Source: Spirochaetota bacterium (lineage in GTDB: Bacteria; Spirochaetota; Brevinematia; Brevinematales; Brevinemataceae). Taken from it: a DNA stretch of 64,000 nt. Shown piece by piece: positions 26,230 through 33,992 of the stretch (position 1 is its first letter; the number at the start of each line of letters is the position of its first letter). The position numbers and the translations under genes are program-made. The notes under the pieces were generated by a model, which saw only the letters and a list, made by a program, of their open reading frames with translations, did not search any database and was not told the origin of the DNA. The stretch lies in contig JAGUQW010000013.1 in the NCBI GenBank assembly GCA_030154445.1, positions 52,007 to 116,006 on the forward strand. Reading direction: 5' to 3'.

Positions 26230-28446
26230 TTATGATAATTTTTTCTTTGATAATAATATAGAATTTCCTATAACAGTTAAAGAACTAAATGTCATCGCTA
26301 TTTCAGCAGTAACAGGATGTAATAAGCCTAAAAATGCTGCAGGAATAGCAACGCAATTATAGAAGAAAGCCCAAAATAAATTTTGTTTGATTTTAGTGAA
26401 TGTTGCTTTTGCTACTTTAAAAGAAGTGATCAATGAAATTAATGATCCTGTTACAAGAATAATATCACCTGATTCTGCTGCAATATCTGTACCTGTTCCC
26501 ATAGCAACTCCTACATTTGCTTGTTCCAATGCAGCTGCATCATTAATACCGTCACCTACAAAACATACTTTGAAATTTTGATCTTGCAGTGATTTTATAG
26601 TGTCTAATTTTTGTTTTGGAGAACATTCATACATTACAGAGGTAATATTTAATTCTTTTGCGACTGCATGGGCAGCATTTTTACGATCTCCAGTGATCAT
26701 GATAATTTTTTTACCCATTGCTTGTAGATGATGGATACAATCTTTAGCTTCAGGATTTAATGAATCTGTAAAACTCAAAATCAACTCACAATTTTTAGTA
26801 TGCATATTAGACAAACAAACTAATGTTTCGTGTAATGAAATAGTAGTGTTCATATTTAGTAGTAATTCTTCAGAAATATCAATATCTTGTTCTTGAGTAG
26901 CTTTTAAAGATCCAGCAAACCAATCTATTTGATTGTATGTTCCATAAATACCTTGACCAGGACTATTAATAATATTTTCTAATATTTTGGCTTCTATCTT
27001 ATGTTCTTTAGCGTATATTGATATAGCGTGTGCAATAGGATGTGTAGAGCTTTGCTCTAATCCCGTAATAATTTCTAAAGCTTCAGAGGTATTAGAATTC
27101 AATGTTATTACATTGGTAACTTTAGGTTTGCCCATGGTAAGTGTGCCTGTTTTGTCTAAAGCAATAATATCAATATCACAGAGATGTTGTACAGCACTTC
27201 CTCTACGAATCAAAATACCTTTTTTAGCTCCTAAAGTAGAGCCATTGACAAGAGCCATAGGGGTTGCCAGACCTAAAGCACAAGGACAAGCGATTACTAA
27301 CACAGAAATTGCTGCGGAAAGTGCAGAAGTAAAACGAGAAGAAGAATTGTAAGAAAATCCAAAATAAGACAACAATTCAGGAAAAAATTCAGGAAAAGCA
27401 AACCAAATAGCAAAACTCAAAAAAGATATAATTAGGATAATAGGAACAAAAATTACTGTAATTTTATCTGCTAGTACTTGTATTGGAACTTTTGTGTCTT
27501 GAGCTTCTTGAATTAATTTGATTGTTTGAGCAAGCATATTATTTTGAGAATCTCTTTCTACGCGTATGATAATAAATCCATCAATATTAATAGAACCCCC
27601 ATAAATATAATCTCCAGGTTTTTTTTCTATAGGGAGTGATTCTCCTGTAAGAAAACTTTCATCTGTAGAGGTTCTTCCCTTTATAATTATTCCATCTGTA
27701 GGTATTTTTTCTCCAGATTTGATTTGGATAGTGTCATTGATTTTTAGATCTTGTATCAAAACTTCTGTGATTGTACCATCTTTTGTGATAAGATGTGCGT
27801 ATTTGCCATTAAAATTAGCTAAAGCTGATATTGCTTTAGAAGCTGTTCCTCTTGCTATATTTTCTAGAAAGCGTCCTGTAAGATTTACTGTAATAAGCAT
27901 GGATGCCGTTACGGAATAATCAGGAATATTAAGTCCAAATAAAGGTAATAGAGAACTTACCCATGCAGCTAACGCACCTAAGGTGATGAGAAAATCCATA
28001 CCCATAACACCAGCGAATAAAGAAGTAATAGCATTTTTTACAATAGAAAATCCTGGTATAAAAATTGTCATTCCAGCTACAATAATACCTAAATAAGGTG
28101 AATTTGTACTCATACTATCATGATGTCCTAATAACATAGGAATCATTAAAATAGAAGTCAGAATCCAAGCTATAATAACAAAAAAAATTTCTTTGTAAAA
28201 AGCTTGTTTATAAGAAATTGTTGTTGTTTCTGTAGTTAATGTATATCCTATTTTACTAGCAAGAGTAATAATAGCAATTTCTTTAACTATAGAAGGCTGG
28301 AAAGATACAGACGCTGTATTAGATAGAAAGTTGACAGTAACATGGCTAACCCCATTAAGAGCATTTATTTTTTTTTCTAAACGATTTGCACAGGCTATAC
28401 AGTGCATACCCGTTATGTTGAAAACAACTTTTTTATGTTTTGGCAT
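26230..28446 (-). CDS. copA: Copper-type heavy-metal P1B ATPase
   Basis: 738 residues. ATP-driven metal exporter in the inner membrane. An N-terminal HMA domain carries GMHCIACANRLEKKI (CxxC metal site). Eight membrane helices follow, with the Cu(I)-type CPC motif in ACPCALGLATP. The actuator has FLTGESLPIEK, the phosphorylation site is DKTGTLTMGKP, the nucleotide domain has SSTHPIAHAI (HP motif), and the hinge is VGDGINDAAALEQANVGVAMG. Membrane-side residues near the C terminus (NCVAIPAAFLG, SSLTVIGNSILL) fit the Cu(I) class. AAGGAG precedes the ATG. A palindrome overlaps the promoter. Copper export is expected; the metal is inferred from motifs. Confidence 0.94.
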   Translation of the reverse strand: MPKHKKVVFNITGMHCIACANRLEKKINALNGVSHVTVNFLSNTASVSFQPSIVKEIAIITLASKIGYTLTTETTTISYKQAFYKEIFFVIIAWILTSILMIPMLLGHHDSMSTNSPYLGIIVAGMTIFIPGFSIVKNAITSLFAGVMGMDFLITLGALAAWVSSLLPLFGLNIPDYSVTASMLITVNLTGRFLENIARGTASKAISALANFNGKYAHLITKDGTITEVLIQDLKINDTIQIKSGEKIPTDGIIIKGRTSTDESFLTGESLPIEKKPGDYIYGGSINIDGFIIIRVERDSQNNMLAQTIKLIQEAQDTKVPIQVLADKITVIFVPIILIISFLSFAIWFAFPEFFPELLSYFGFSYNSSSRFTSALSAAISVLVIACPCALGLATPMALVNGSTLGAKKGILIRRGSAVQHLCDIDIIALDKTGTLTMGKPKVTNVITLNSNTSEALEIITGLEQSSTHPIAHAISIYAKEHKIEAKILENIINSPGQGIYGTYNQIDWFAGSLKATQEQDIDISEELLLNMNTTISLHETLVCLSNMHTKNCELILSFTDSLNPEAKDCIHHLQAMGKKIIMITGDRKNAAHAVAKELNITSVMYECSPKQKLDTIKSLQDQNFKVCFVGDGINDAAALEQANVGVAMGTGTDIAAESGDIILVTGSLISLITSFKVAKATFTKIKQNLFWAFFYNCVAIPAAFLGLLHPVTAEIAMTFSSLTVIGNSILLSKKKLS

Positions 28447-28491
28447 ACGATCTCCTTAATTTATATATAAATTGACATAAATAATGTTTTG

Positions 28492-28532
28492 AATAGATAT
28501 ATATTATATCTATTATTTTGAATAAATATCAA
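28492..28532 (-). promoter_or_regulatory. Promoter and overlapping palindrome of the P-type ATPase
   Basis: Minus-strand TTGATA (28532-28527), 18-base spacer and TATAAT (28508-28503). A perfect inverted repeat, 10-base arms AATAGATATA and TATATCTATT with a three-base centre (28492-28514), covers the -10 box. This is where a metal-responsive repressor would bind, but the sequence is not a CsoR or CopY consensus that I recognise. Confidence 0.5.
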
Positions 28533-28633
28533 TGTATATATAAATATATTTATAATAACTTGATAATAATAAAAATTAATATAATAATATATATTATATT
28601 ATTAGTAAAAATAGTTAAGGGGTTGGATTTACA

Positions 28634-30118
28634 GTGTATATTCGAAAGATTATTATTTTACGGTTGATCATTTTATCTGTTTTGTATGTATTATCGATTA
28701 TCTTATTTTGGCAATATATTGGTATGCATGTAGTGTTATTATCTCTTATACCATTAATTAGCTATGTAATTATTTTTTCTTATCCTGTGTTAAATTTTTT
28801 ATCAACATTAGGATACACTTTATTAACCTTGTATGCTATACGAATTCCAATTTCATCTATTATTGGTGATACATATTTTTTAGGTATTCAATTGTTGAAT
28901 TTATCTGTAGCGTTATTTATATCAATTATCAAGTTACGAAACGGGCCTATGTCTAGTGTCAGACAACAACAAAAATACAATAAATTTCTTAATAGAAAAG
29001 AAGAAATGATAGTTTGTATAGATCCTGCACTACAAACTATCCATGCTATTACAAATTCTGCTTGTCGTTTGTATGGAAGAAAGAAAAATCAATTGCTGGG
29101 AAAATTTATTGATGTGATTTATTACAATAATATTTTAGAAATACCTCCCAAGGATTTTTGGTCAACTTTAGAAAACGATAAAGTTTGGCATGGATTTACA
29201 GATATTATTACTGCCAAAAATATAATTTGTGAAGAAAGAGCCTATTATACAGGAATCAAAAATCCAGAAGGCAAAATCATTCTAATCGAAAAAAAAATTA
29301 TAGATATTTTTATCAAAGATCATCAAGCTCATAAATTTGATTATTTTCATCAATTTTATGAAGATACAGCAATCCCCATGGCTGTAATTAATAAAAAACA
29401 TGAAATTGAACAAAGCAATCCTGAATTTATCAAAAATATGCTAGAAAAACCAATTTTAAATCATACAATATTTCACTATTTATTTGATAGTTCTATTCAT
29501 GATAATATATTGTGTGCTATCAATGACTGTTTCAATGGAAATAAATCTTCTTTTGTTAATAAATTTAAAGGCATCGCTGGTATCTTTCAAGCAGAATACA
29601 TTTTTACACCTTATTATAATAAAACTTATAAAAAGGTAACACATGTATTATTTGTGTTGAAGCAAACAACAAAAGAAAATAATACAGATGAAAGAGTTAT
29701 CGAATCTAATATTTCAAAAAGTCCTTTGGGAGATGTTTTAAGAAAAGCATTAACTTCAGTATACAAAGCATATCCAGATTGTTCTGTAAAGCTGTTTGGT
29801 ATAGAATTACCTAATATTTTGGTTGAGACAAATTTATGGCAAAATACAATGGTATTACTATTAAAATATGTAGAAGAATACAATTACTCTAGTACTACAG
29901 AAATTAAAAAAATTATTATTACTGTAGTAATGATAGAAAAAAATTATTTTTTCACATTTTCTTTAGCTGATATTCCTTATAAAGAATTTGATGATATCAA
30001 TACAACACTTGAATGGAAAAGTATTATAAATCAAATTAGGCGAATAGGTGCTCAAGTTGTAGTTTGTAAAGGGGAACAAAATAATATTCAAATATCTTTT
30101 ATCTATGATAATATATAA
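28634..30118 (+). CDS. Membrane PAS protein with degenerate kinase-like C terminus
   Basis: 494 residues from a GTG start; a GG-rich site (AAGGGG) lies about 10 bases upstream. Four or five membrane helices (about residues 8-105) precede a PAS-like domain (about 115-220, VCIDPALQTIHAITNSACRL), a second PAS-like domain (about 230-340, FYEDTAIPMAVINKKHEIEQ) and a final 140-residue domain. That last part reads like a GHKL ATPase that has lost its motifs: NLWQNTMVLLLKYVEEYN sits where an N-box is expected, but no DxGxG or GxGxG box is seen, nor an H-box. It could be an inactive sensor kinase relative. Partner genes are not adjacent. Confidence 0.6.
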   Translation: MYIRKIIILRLIILSVLYVLSIILFWQYIGMHVVLLSLIPLISYVIIFSYPVLNFLSTLGYTLLTLYAIRIPISSIIGDTYFLGIQLLNLSVALFISIIKLRNGPMSSVRQQQKYNKFLNRKEEMIVCIDPALQTIHAITNSACRLYGRKKNQLLGKFIDVIYYNNILEIPPKDFWSTLENDKVWHGFTDIITAKNIICEERAYYTGIKNPEGKIILIEKKIIDIFIKDHQAHKFDYFHQFYEDTAIPMAVINKKHEIEQSNPEFIKNMLEKPILNHTIFHYLFDSSIHDNILCAINDCFNGNKSSFVNKFKGIAGIFQAEYIFTPYYNKTYKKVTHVLFVLKQTTKENNTDERVIESNISKSPLGDVLRKALTSVYKAYPDCSVKLFGIELPNILVETNLWQNTMVLLLKYVEEYNYSSTTEIKKIIITVVMIEKNYFFTFSLADIPYKEFDDINTTLEWKSIINQIRRIGAQVVVCKGEQNNIQISFIYDNI

Positions 30119-30141
30119 TGATTAAAATTTGAAAAAAAGTA

Positions 30142-30170
30142 TTGCATATATTAATTAAATATGTTATACT
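30142..30170 (+). promoter_or_regulatory. Promoter of the CAU tRNA gene
   Basis: TTGCAT (30142-30147), 17-base spacer, TATACT (30165-30170). The start would be about 15 bases upstream of the tRNA 5' end. Confidence 0.6.
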
Positions 30171-30191
30171 ATCATACTATTAATTTAGTAA

Positions 30192-30265
30192 GGGCCTGTA
30201 GCTCAGATGGTTAGAGCAACCGACTCATAATCGGTGGGTCGAGGGTTCGATCCCCTCCGGGCCCC
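30192..30265 (+). tRNA. tRNA with CAU anticodon (Met, or Ile2 after lysidine change)
   Basis: A full cloverleaf folds by eye: 7-bp acceptor stem (30192-30198 with 30258-30264, one U-G pair), D-arm GCTC/GAGC, anticodon stem ACCGA/TCGGT with loop CTCATAA, five-base variable loop and T-arm GAGGG/CCCTC with TTCGATC. The anticodon CAU serves elongator Met or, if modified to lysidine, Ile. The 3' CCA is not encoded, and the discriminator position reads C, where Met and Ile tRNAs normally have A. Confidence 0.93.
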
Positions 30266-30270
30266 ATACG

Positions 30271-30297
30271 AGAAGCACTCCTAGGAGTGCTTCTTTG
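30271..30297. terminator. Terminator between the tRNA and the SDR gene
   Basis: A perfect 10-bp stem (AGAAGCACTC with GAGTGCTTCT) and a CTAG loop, followed by a TTGTTGTT stretch on the plus strand. It can end the tRNA transcript; the minus-strand SDR gene ends just to its right. Confidence 0.8.
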
Positions 30298-30305
30298 TTG
30301 TTATC

Positions 30306-31112
30306 TTATAATCGATATCTTATAAGCCAATCTATAAACTTATCTCCAAACCATTTTTTGAGAAATAGGATGATTTTAGCATCAAAATTGGGACTATACC
30401 TAGCTTTGGGATTTGGACTAGTTATGATTTTAATAATAGTATTAGAGATAGAATTAGGATGAGCTGATGGAAAGGGATTGTTATTTATAAGATCTTGAAA
30501 CTTGATCATAGGTTTATAATAAGGTGATACTGGATTTAGATTTGATAAACTCAATGCTGTATGTCCAAATTTTGATCTTATACGCCCTGGTTCAACAATA
30601 ACAACTTTGATATTAAAAGCTTTGAGTTCCATACGAAGAGAGTCACTGAGACCTTCAACAGCATGTTTTGTTGCACTATACCAACCCATAAAGGGTAAAG
30701 TAACTTTACCCACAACGGAAGAAATATTAATGATAGTACCAGATTTTGAGTTTCTCATGGTAGGAAGCACTGCTTGTGTCATTTGCATTAAGGCAAATAC
30801 ATTGATATCAAACAATTCTTTTGCTTTGTTAATAGGGCATTCTTCTAATGATTCATAAAATCCATACCCAGCATTATTAATGAGCACATCAATATCAGAT
30901 TCTTTGGTTAAAATTGATTGAATCACCTGAGTTATATTTTGAGGAGATGTAATATCTACTTGCATAGGGAAAATACCATAAGCTTTTAAATCTTCCATCA
31001 ATTCAGTATTACGCGACAATCCATAAACACTATGCCCTAATTTAGCCAATTTGATAGCAGTATTTCTACCAATACCTGTAGATGCTCCTGTAATTATAAT
31101 AACTTTTTTCAT
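30306..31112 (-). CDS. Short-chain dehydrogenase/reductase
   Basis: 268 residues, classical SDR. The cofactor site is TGASTGIGRNTA near the N terminus, NNAGYGFYE follows at about residue 88, and the catalytic Ser-Tyr-Lys set is ISSVVGK and YSATKHAVEG. Arg in GLSRN after beta 2 hints at NADPH preference. The C terminus ends in a basic, hydrophobic FLKKWFGDKFIDWLIRYRL, as in SDRs acting on lipids or retinol-like substrates. The substrate is unknown. It lies 3 bases downstream of the DMT permease gene, so the two are probably co-transcribed. Confidence 0.9.
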   Translation of the reverse strand: MKKVIIITGASTGIGRNTAIKLAKLGHSVYGLSRNTELMEDLKAYGIFPMQVDITSPQNITQVIQSILTKESDIDVLINNAGYGFYESLEECPINKAKELFDINVFALMQMTQAVLPTMRNSKSGTIINISSVVGKVTLPFMGWYSATKHAVEGLSDSLRMELKAFNIKVVIVEPGRIRSKFGHTALSLSNLNPVSPYYKPMIKFQDLINNNPFPSAHPNSISNTIIKIITSPNPKARYSPNFDAKIILFLKKWFGDKFIDWLIRYRL

Positions 31113-31115
31113 GAT

Positions 31116-32063
31116 TTATCCTAAATTTTTATTATTATATTTATTTAACAAAATATTAAAAGTATGTTTACCAAACACACAAAAATACGCTCCCAAAAGA
31201 ATAATGGATGATCCTAAAAATTGAGTAAATGAGATATTTTCTTTCATTATAAAATAAGAAAAAATAGCCGTAGTAATAGGTGTCAAAAGTTGTATAATAT
31301 TAAAGGTAGTAATACCATTTTGTTTAATAACAGAAAATCCAATTAACATTCCAACAAAAATACCATATACTCCTGCAAAAATTAAAATAATAATTTTATC
31401 TATACCCACACTAGATAGTTCTTGTATATCTCCTGTAATAGTGGCTAATATTAATAAAGATATACCAACACCAAAAGAATTACATAAGGCTATAATAATA
31501 ATAGGTACTTGTGTTGAAAGATATTTGATTAAATTATTAAGAATTATTTGACTACAAATACTAATAGACAAGAATAGTGTCCCCGATGTGAACTGATTGT
31601 TGCTATTTGAGTGTATATTATTATTATTCTGATTAATAAAAATCATACTGCCTATAATACAAATAATCATGCCTATAAAAAAGAATATATTGTATGATTT
31701 TTTTCTTTCATCTGGAAAAAATAACATTGCAAATAATGTTGTTACGGGAATCCCAAAAGTAGTAAACATACTTCCTGTAAAAGCAGAGCTCAACGATAGT
31801 CCTTTGATGAAATATACCATATTAATACTCATCAAAAAAGAACAGCATATCAGTAAGCTCCATATATATTTTTGTTTGGGGAAAAGGGATGGTAGTTTAG
31901 ATCTATAACGACATAAAGCAATAATAAGTAAAAAAACACCTCCAGATAAAAAGCGTATACTATTGTTAGTAATAGGTGAAAATAATAAACTTGTATATCT
32001 TAATATAGGAATAGCCATACTTGTGAGTATAAGAAAAAGAATTGGAAGATGTGAGTAATTCAT
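31116..32063 (-). CDS. EamA/DMT-family transporter
   Basis: 315 residues from the ATG at 32063, preceded by CAGGAA about 6 bases upstream; a GTG frame start at 32099 lacks a site. Ten hydrophobic helices in two halves of five fit the drug/metabolite transporter superfamily: the first EamA half includes SLSSAFTGSMFTTFGIPVTT and the second IQLLTPITTAIFSYFIMKEN, both typical helix 3-4 signatures. Substrate unknown; such permeases often export amino acids or metabolites. It precedes the SDR gene by 3 bases. Confidence 0.85.
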   Translation of the reverse strand: MNYSHLPILFLILTSMAIPILRYTSLLFSPITNNSIRFLSGGVFLLIIALCRYRSKLPSLFPKQKYIWSLLICCSFLMSINMVYFIKGLSLSSAFTGSMFTTFGIPVTTLFAMLFFPDERKKSYNIFFFIGMIICIIGSMIFINQNNNNIHSNSNNQFTSGTLFLSISICSQIILNNLIKYLSTQVPIIIIALCNSFGVGISLLILATITGDIQELSSVGIDKIIILIFAGVYGIFVGMLIGFSVIKQNGITTFNIIQLLTPITTAIFSYFIMKENISFTQFLGSSIILLGAYFCVFGKHTFNILLNKYNNKNLG

Positions 32064-32170
32064 AATATTCCTGTTTTTTAAGGATATTTTAGTATACACG
32101 ATATTTACACTAAAATAAAGATTTAAGATATTTATTTGTTAAATTACATTATAAGAATAAGGAGAAATAT

Positions 32171-33031
32171 ATGAATCATCTTATTAAAGATAATGGTTTA
32201 GAAGTAACTATTAGTTCTTTAGGAGCTGAATTACAATCAATTAAAGATAATGATCTTAATTATGAGTATTTATGGCAAGGTAATGCAGAATTTTGGTCAG
32301 GAAGAGCACCCATTTTGTTTCCTATTGTTGGTGGATTAAAAAATAAAGAATATTTATATAATGGCCAAAAATATACAATGCCTAATCACGGTATCATTCG
32401 TACCAATGAATTTACAAGCACAAAACTTTCAGACAAAGAGATACAATTCACTTTTGTAGCTAATGACGAAACAAAAAAAATATATCCTTTTACATTCAAA
32501 ATGGATGTTTTTTATAGAATAGAAAATCATAAAATTTACATATCACATCGTATTACTAATATGTCTTTAGAGGTGATGCCTTTTGTATTTGGTTTGCACC
32601 CTGCTTTTAATTTGAATGATAAATTAGAAAATTCTTATATAGAGTTAGAAGATGAGCTTTTGATCTCCACTATAGATACAGAAGATGGTTTTATTATTTC
32701 TAAAGAAAAAAATCATGGAAAAAAAATTTTAGTATTTGATACAAATACCTTTGATCAAAATAATACGATAATTTTTGATAATCTTATATCAAGACAAGCT
32801 GTACTTCGTTTTCAAAATAGTCCTCGTACTGTTACAATGAATTGGAATGATGATTTACCTTTGTTAGCTATTTGGTCAAAATCTGGATCTTCATATGTTT
32901 GTATAGAACCTTGGTGCGGATGGGCAGATAATAAAGAAGATACCATTAATGAGTTGTCTACAAAAAAAGGAATGGTTCTTCTAGTATCTCAACAAGTAAA
33001 AGAATATAACTATACTATTGATGTAGCATGA
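32171..33031 (+). CDS. Aldose 1-epimerase-like protein (LacX type)
   Basis: 286 residues, cytoplasmic beta-sandwich of the galactose-mutarotase fold. Motifs: GAELQSIK near residue 19, ILFPIVGG, NHGIIRTNEF (the conserved His), FGLHPAFNL (second His) and EPWCGWADN with the general-base Glu. This is the LacX-like branch, which interconverts sugar anomers or a related sugar phosphate. AAGGAG precedes the start. It stands alone; no sugar operon neighbours help to define the substrate. Confidence 0.88.
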   Translation: MNHLIKDNGLEVTISSLGAELQSIKDNDLNYEYLWQGNAEFWSGRAPILFPIVGGLKNKEYLYNGQKYTMPNHGIIRTNEFTSTKLSDKEIQFTFVANDETKKIYPFTFKMDVFYRIENHKIYISHRITNMSLEVMPFVFGLHPAFNLNDKLENSYIELEDELLISTIDTEDGFIISKEKNHGKKILVFDTNTFDQNNTIIFDNLISRQAVLRFQNSPRTVTMNWNDDLPLLAIWSKSGSSYVCIEPWCGWADNKEDTINELSTKKGMVLLVSQQVKEYNYTIDVA

Positions 33032-33091
33032 GAAATAAAGTAAGCATCTTTATGGTAGTAACTATGATTTATTGTGTAAGAGTGATTTGAC

Positions 33092-33120
33092 TTGACAATT
33101 ATGCTATTATTAATTATAAT
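33092..33120 (+). promoter_or_regulatory. Perfect consensus sigma70 promoter
   Basis: TTGACA (33092-33097), 17-base spacer, TATAAT (33115-33120): every base matches the consensus. It drives the zinc-ribbon coiled-coil gene at 33165, so strong constitutive expression is expected. Confidence 0.85.
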
Positions 33121-33164
33121 AATAATTAATAATTCAAATGTGTTGAAATATTGGAGGAGCTAGT

Positions 33165-33893
33165 ATGGATCGTGTATCTCGTATTCAAAATATAATTCGT
33201 TGGCAAGAGCTTTACAAAGACCGAAAAGTTATTGTAGCAACTTACGAAGATAATGAACAAAAACTTTTACAATTAAAAGATGATTACGATCTTGCTCAAA
33301 ATAACAAAATCAAATTGATAGATTTTAGCACTTCTTTGTCTGAAAAAATCACACAAGAAGAAATAAGATTAGATCATATCCTTACACAGATTGATAACAT
33401 GGAAAAAGATAGAGATAATCTTAAAATGTCTCGCCAGATTAAATCTTGGGAAAAAGATATGGATCGATATTCTCAAGATAGAGCAGTGATTGAAGCACAA
33501 TTTTATTATGATAAATCTAAAATGGGTGATATTACTCAAGAAATTGAAATAATAGAAACGAATATTGCTACATATACTACGGAAATCGCTGTATTAGAAA
33601 AAGAAATTAATAGTCTTAAATCTAAGACTAAAAAAGAAAGAGAAGTTATAGAAGCAGGAATTAATTCGATTTCTTCAGAATTTGATACTCATTTTACAGA
33701 ATATTTTAATAGACTTCTTGTCAAAAATAAAGGCGTTGTCATGGCTGAAATTGAAGAAGATTCTTGTTCTGGATGTAATATTTTATTACCAACGTCTTAT
33801 CATGGTGGTGACACTATTCAAGATGTAGATGATTCTGCATTACTTCAATGTCCAAATTGTTTTCGTTATTTATATTATACAGAAGATCTTTAA
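33165..33893 (+). CDS. Coiled-coil protein with C4 zinc ribbon (CdsZ/CT398 type)
   Basis: 242 residues. About 175 residues of helical coiled coil (heptads from residue 25 to 170) are followed by a C4-type zinc ribbon with CSGC and CPNC (SCSGCNILLPTSYHG and LLQCPNCFRYLYYTEDL). This is the architecture of DUF164/CT398, a family in many bacteria including spirochaetes, linked in other organisms to type III export or sigma54 contacts. Here no such neighbours exist. GGAGGAG precedes the ATG. Expression should be high, from a perfect promoter. Confidence 0.88.
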   Translation: MDRVSRIQNIIRWQELYKDRKVIVATYEDNEQKLLQLKDDYDLAQNNKIKLIDFSTSLSEKITQEEIRLDHILTQIDNMEKDRDNLKMSRQIKSWEKDMDRYSQDRAVIEAQFYYDKSKMGDITQEIEIIETNIATYTTEIAVLEKEINSLKSKTKKEREVIEAGINSISSEFDTHFTEYFNRLLVKNKGVVMAEIEEDSCSGCNILLPTSYHGGDTIQDVDDSALLQCPNCFRYLYYTEDL

Positions 33894-33925
33894 AATCTGT
33901 TGTAATATCAATTTTTTAATTATAC

Positions 33926-33960
33926 AAAAAACTCCTAGTATTAAGTTAGGAGTTTTTTCT
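33926..33960. terminator. Bidirectional terminator
   Basis: A perfect 12-bp repeat (AAAAAACTCCTA against TAGGAGTTTTTT) around a nine-base loop, between the zinc-ribbon gene and the convergent PEGA lipoprotein gene. Confidence 0.9.
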
Positions 33961-33992
33961 TTTATTTATTTAAAATATTTTTTTTATTAAAT

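Noticed and set aside
28540..28633. AT-rich palindromes before the PAS gene as an operator
   Set aside because: Nearly pure A/T sequence gives many chance inverted repeats; no defined arms stand out.
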